64,000 bases of DNA from positions 103,100,701-103,164,700 of the forward strand of contig OX104134.1 in assembly GCA_944470555.2 (NCBI GenBank), given 5' to 3'. Positions 59,344 through 64,000 of this stretch are shown here, one piece after another. Source of the DNA: Heterobilharzia americana. Taxonomy: Eukaryota > Platyhelminthes > Trematoda > Strigeidida > Schistosomatidae. The position numbers and the translations under genes were made by a program. The notes under the pieces are model-generated. The model made no database searches. It was not told the DNA's origin and was given only the letters and a program-made list of their open reading frames with translations. Numbering within the stretch: the first letter of the stretch is position 1; every line of letters starts with the position of its first letter.

Positions 59344-59649
59344 ATGGTGTGCCCATTAGGTCCTATATTTGCGGATATCTTCGTACCAAATCTACAGAAT
59401 ACAAAACTTAGAGATGCACTCGATGAGATGAAGTCTTACACCAGGTACGTCGATGACACTTTTATTTTTGTAATGATTTATTCCATGCATCTCACTTGTT
59501 ATGACTTTTTAACAATGCTCACAACAACACTGAGTGTACCATGGAGTAAGAAAATGACAGAGAGTCCAAATGTTTGGGTATCACCATACAGAAAGGGGCA
59601 GACGTGTGATCCAATGATTCGCTCAATAAAAGAATATGTTAGATGGTAA
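59344..59649 (+). pseudogene. Penelope-like reverse transcriptase, palm fragment
   Basis: The longest surviving frame of the element (101 codons). Residues 4-11 (PLGPIFAD) and YVDD (59446-59457) are conserved catalytic-region motifs. After the YVDDTF strand a frameshift replaces the native FNNAH segment. The ATG is not a real start: homologous sequence in the same frame extends upstream through a stop near 59325. Confidence 0.82.
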
Positions 59650-60424
59650 CTACCTGAATATGAATAGTTTTCATGCCCCTAACTACAAACTGGGATTAGC
59701 TTAAGCCCTAATTCATAGAGATAAAATGACACGTTCCAGTGAAAAAGTGGACGAAGAATTTGGAACAGTTGAAAGATGCCTACGGACAATGGATATCCAC
59801 GAAGGTCTATCGACAGATATGGAAAATGAGAAGATAAAATCATGAAGAAAACTACAATCAGCACAGAAGCTGTGTTCATCAATCTCGGTTTTAAAAGTAG
59901 TGCATAACATTGCTGGAAATACTAACAGAGGATCAAAGAAGTCGCTGGTTATAACTTCCTTCACAGCTAGGTTAATTTCTGTGTACCAAACAACTTTCAT
60001 TTTGTCCAGTCAGATGTCAACAGGTATCTTTCCTGTGTTACCTACTACTGTGTATATCAATTAAGGAGTAGCTGCCACAGTGGATATATTGCAAGAAAAT
60101 AAAGAGGAACTTATCTTTTATTCCTGAACACACTTTGTAGAGCCTTAAAGTTAGGTCAAGTAACACTAAAAAACCCAACACTCAGCATATGATTAACACT
60201 GGACATCATGCAGACCTCCCTAAATAAAACAAGATAAAAACAAAGGAACAAGCCTAACTATACTGAAATTTACTGAGATTATAGCCATCAAACACCCTAA
60301 AACTAACTTGTGTGTTCAAAAAAGCTAAGGTTAACCTCACTCTACCTTGATAACTTTTCTTAACCATTATTTTATAACATTATCCTTTATCACATTTAGA
60401 TGCATATTCCTTCACTCCTATGCA

Positions 60425-60620
60425 AACCTACGGACTCATTCAGAGATAAACTTTGTTGGCAAAAGGGTCCTATATATCCAATTACGCAAAATAATCTAAT
60501 CTACCAAATTCCATCCAACGACTGATATCAGGTACATAGGTCAAACTGGCCGTTTGGGGTCACCTAGATCAGCGGAACATAGGAATCTAGCTAAATAAAG
60601 AATGACACTAAGATCAATAA
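60425..60620 (+). pseudogene. GIY-YIG endonuclease remnant of the Penelope-like element
   Basis: One frame reads through a zinc-finger-less linker (KLCWQKGPIYPITQ, NNLIYQIPS) into YIGQTGR followed by EHRNLAK. YIGQTGR is the second half of the GIY-YIG signature. The following Arg-rich helix (SPRSAEHRN) fits the usual RxxEH-type segment in decayed form. Confidence 0.72.
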
Positions 60621-60960
60621 TCTAGGAAAAACCCAGCTATTGAAATACGTGAACTAACACACAACCACACAATAGGGTGGGATAAAACTACTGTTATTAA
60701 GTTCAATATGATTAGAAGGAGAGAGGGATTGATTACTGAATCCTCGTTCATCGAATCACACCCAACACATGTAATAGAAATAATGCGACACCCATACCAG
60801 AGATGCAGAAAACTTTACTACCAATAAAAACAAATCATATAGGATGACATGACGACAGAATCAGATTTCGAAAGCAGTGTGATTACAGTGATATGACCAT
60901 GACCAATAGTTTGTGTTTGAAAAGTCATCACGCAAATACTGTCACTTTGTTATAAATCCA

Positions 60961-63900
60961 ATCTAATATGGACTCAAATTACCGACTGTCTGTATACTGA
61001 TGAACTGAAAATCATAAATCGTTTTGAATGAAAAGAATCAAAATCCTCCTTTTTACAGCATAAAGAAATCGGAGTGAACCTCTGTACAATAATTAATTCG
61101 TTTAAAAGCAAGTAGAATGGAGTAGTCAATTTTTTTCAGTGGAAATGGAAAGATCAAAAGTACTCACCAATAACTATTTTTTGGAAAAGCGAAAGACAGG
61201 CACTCACCTTATTTATTGTTCATCTTTGAACTTAAAAAAAGAATACAGATAAATTCTAAAATGTATGCATTAGGCGTGTTCCTGGTTTCAGAAGAAATTC
61301 AAAGTAATTGGGATTATTTGAAATGAAGCGAATATTAATTTTTTTCTGATTGGCTACCAGCAATGAAGGTCATATAATTTGTGTCAACCAATCGTATCAT
61401 TTTCTTACTTTAGCGATTAAAATGGAAAAAATTTATTGCGAGACATTGAGCAACAACACAAAAATCTAAGAAATTAAGTGCCTGTGAAATGTGGAAATTA
61501 TTATGCTAATACATTGATTCATAGTTTCTTAGAATAATGAAAGGGAATCTCATTTTATTTGATAATACAAACGGCTCTTAGACAAACAATCCTCGATGAA
61601 AAACATGTCAAGTACATAGTGATAATGATAACAGTGAATATATCATGAAATATCGGATGTAAATTTGATTTCAATCCTGGTCGACACATATGAATTTTGC
61701 TTAGCATATTGAAATTGAAGAAATTATCAAATATTATTCAATGGCAAAATACATTTTGAAGCAATTTTTATGTGAAGTATTCGAACTCATCCAAGAAAGA
61801 CAAAATCGCAGGTAACTGGATGTTTCTATCATTTTTAAGTAGACATTCTTATTTTCTGAATTCCCATGCTTTAGTCTTGAAGACTTAAATTTGCAGAGTA
61901 TTTTCCAGCAGACAGTAATGGAATGTTTGCTTTGGGCAGTGAGTAGCAGAAGTTTCCAAAGAAGACGACTAGTCAAATTCGATGCAGGTCAATGAAATTT
62001 AGCCAAATTTAAATGAGCATCAATGGAGACTGAAGGCTGAAATCTGTCTCAGATAACAGCAGAAGGTGAAATTCCAGGCTACTGAGTTGTGCAAGAGATA
62101 TTTTCAGGCACTGACAACATTTGTCATGTCATATAATTCACGTAGCATATGAACGGTATATACTTTCTCAAGAGAATGAATTAATAAAAGTACAGTACAG
62201 AGATCTACTTCAATTTCAAATATCCCTTTAATAGACTTAGAGCTAAAAATGAGGTTCATAATTAGTTAAATATTAACATGTAATAAATCCTTTAATGTCA
62301 AAATATCTGTCCATATTTAGGTGAATTTCAAAGGAGTAGTTACGTTTACAACCCACAAGAATATAAAACTCTTACCAGTAGCAGTATAAATGGTCGGTGG
62401 AATCTAAGTAATGCAATTACTGAATTAGGAATACATAAGTATTGTCCATCATAATTATGGAGCTCTTGAATTCCACATCACTTGAGTTCTCTGGAAAGCG
62501 TCAATGCAAACAATACGTGTTAAAATAGCTATTCTGATAATTCATCCAAAGCACTACTTAGTGATCAATCTTCCACATTTAGACAGCTCGATTTCACTGG
62601 CATAATACTGTTTTTTGCAAACTGAATTTTTCTACTGACATCATTGATAAGCTGAGGTAAATGCAACAGTGTATGCTATTACACTACATTAAAACACGAG
62701 TACTTTATGTCGCTTTTATATGCAAACAGAGTATTTCTGTGCTCCGCACTTATTTATTCCTAAAAGAAATCTCAATGATATCTTGTACAAATCAAAGCTT
62801 TGTTAGGAGAAATATAAGTATGTATCGTGATATACTTAAACAGTTTAAAAACTGTCCGTTTCAAGTTATGAGTACATTTATTAGAATGGAATTGGTTGTC
62901 ATGACGCTACAAAGAAAGTATTCTTAGGGTTAAAATCACCAACCAATCGGCTGAGCAGAGCTGTCTCACACAATTTGGTCAGAAAAAGTTTCATTTTTAA
63001 CGCACTTAAGATGAGTTAAACAGTATATTAAATAAATGACTGCTCCGATTTGCTTAAAATGTTTCATCAGGGCTACTATGTTTTGTGTTAAATATGTGGA
63101 GAAATGAAGCAGGAAACTTAGGATAATAGTGTATGTTACTAAACATCTAGTTGGTTAAAAACTCTTGTATCATGTTATGTAAGGAGTTATAGAAAGAAAA
63201 GCACACACCTATTTAATATGCATCTGGTTTTAAGACTGAATGTCACTAACATGTCAATGCAGATTTCAAGTTGAAAGGTTGTGCTTTCTCTTTGCGTTAT
63301 CAATGGTTGATAGATCTTCTCCTTCAATATACACGCCTACCACATGAAATTGTAAAATTTTCGATTGTTTTAGTTGCTTATTTCAAGCAGTTTCTATAAA
63401 GGAATCATAAAAGACATGCATTTTTCACTGTTCGCTCTTTTGTGATTATCATTGTTATGCTTTAAAGATGCATTTACATGCTTTCTTTACTTAATGTAAA
63501 GAGATTTATTTATAAGCTATTAGAACGTGAACAGTTAGTTGTATAACTACGGAAATGAGCCGTGAGAAGTGCAGGTCGAAATCTTCAAAGTAATATAAGT
63601 TCCATGAAGGCTTAAACTACTCTGTGTAGATAAGTGATAGCAAGTAATATGCAGAAGTCAATTAAAGTTCCCATCCAACTGACTCCTATCGACGCAAAAT
63701 GAAATTTCTAGAAATCTTATTTACATTATTTGCTTCATTGTAATGTGATCATTTAACTTCGATTAGCACTAAAAATCTCACAACATAGTTGTATATCGTG
63801 TCATGACTATTTTGTGTAAATTTTTCATAAGTGTATTTCTTGGTGTATAATGTGGTTTTGTACATGGAATTGTAGATAAGTTATTATGTGGACTACGTGA

Positions 63901-64000
63901 TACATAATATAATCATTACGAATTTAAGATAAAATGAAAGGTTAGCTGTCATCATTAGACAAAGTAATTTGAACGTAAATAATGTGTTTTCAATTAAAAC
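60961..64000. other. 3 kb to the window end without a supported gene
   Basis: AT-rich, stops in all frames. The 88-codon frame at 62661-62927 and the 80-codon minus frame at 61734-61976 show no domain. Confidence 0.55.

Larger units (their letters stand above)
59130..60960 (+). mobile_element. Penelope-like element, degraded but with RT and GIY-YIG remnants
   Basis: In order on the plus strand: QDEPIQETILIIRQHLDSL (near 59200), FQFNRKCY..IDEVSM (near 59305), PLGPIFADIF (59350), YTRYVDDTF (active site, 59437-59463), FNNAHNNTECTME in a shifted frame (near 59508), MNSFHAPNYKLGLA.ALIHR (near 59660), SSEKVDEEF, then after a gap FRDKLCWQKGPIYPITQNNLIYQIPS (near 60440-60510) and RYIGQTGR (60530-60553) of a GIY-YIG endonuclease, ending near ESSFIESHPT. 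This is the known Penelope-like order, reverse transcriptase then GIY-YIG nuclease. Many stops and frameshifts show that it is dead. Confidence 0.85.

Noticed and set aside
1..64000. CRISPR array, rRNA operon, bacterial operon or viral genome
   Set aside because: No regularly spaced identical repeats, no rRNA-like sequence, no dense gene order. All signals fit a repeat-rich flatworm chromosome.

Overview
This is eukaryotic nuclear DNA, AT-rich and dominated by dead or dying retroelements. The best fit is a blood fluke (genus Schistosoma, species not resolved). I base that on the combination of short tRNA-headed repeats carrying hammerhead-ribozyme cores (the layout known from the schistosome Sm-alpha family), RTE-like LINEs ending in (TAA)n, and Penelope-like elements. 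There are no operons, CRISPR arrays, rRNA genes or recognisable tRNA genes. One run of exactly 500 N (31911-32410) marks an assembly gap.

The backbone of the window is one RTE-like LINE family, present as nine pieces. Copy A (1-1046, +) is a 3' part cut by the window edge. Copy C (3138-4640, -) is 5'-truncated. Copy D (5176-8594, +) is full length, decayed, and still framed by a 12-bp target-site duplication. Copy B (16084-19320, +) is full length, with a 1033-codon frame keeping all visible endonuclease and reverse-transcriptase motifs. Copy H (32411-33702, +) runs out of the gap. Copy E (36961-38161, -) has a large internal deletion. Copy I (40713-41106, -) is a short 3' end. Copy F (47278-48701, -) lacks its 3' two thirds. 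Copy G (48741-48878, -) is a 5'-end scrap next to F. A and B are almost identical over 1 kb, so the family was active recently. E and F are nearly identical to each other over about 680 bp, including about 42 bp outside the element.

The second class is Penelope-like elements (PLEs): a degraded copy with both reverse-transcriptase and GIY-YIG remnants (59130-60960, +), a 3'-end scrap of the same type (23027-23262, +), and a fragment of a different lineage (36180-36625, -). The third class is four degenerate SINE-like repeats with hammerhead cores (about 1048-1290, 23520-23700, 52690-52930 and 56570-56800, all +). Smaller dispersed repeats include a 26-bp-armed hairpin (45742-45853) with a second diverged copy 0.5 kb upstream, a repeat shared by 34.8 and 49.0 kb, and an inverted pair at 53.9/54.1 kb.

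Only one host-gene piece is supported: a likely terminal coding exon at 2473-2984 (+), with a splice acceptor before it and a poly(A) signal after it. Its product is not recognised. The remaining tens of kb are AT-rich, carry stops in all frames and look intergenic or intronic. I found no convincing new biological system. The most informative signals are the LINE's stop codon being the first unit of its own (TAA)n tail, the E/F duplication that reaches beyond the element end, and the hammerhead-SINE set.
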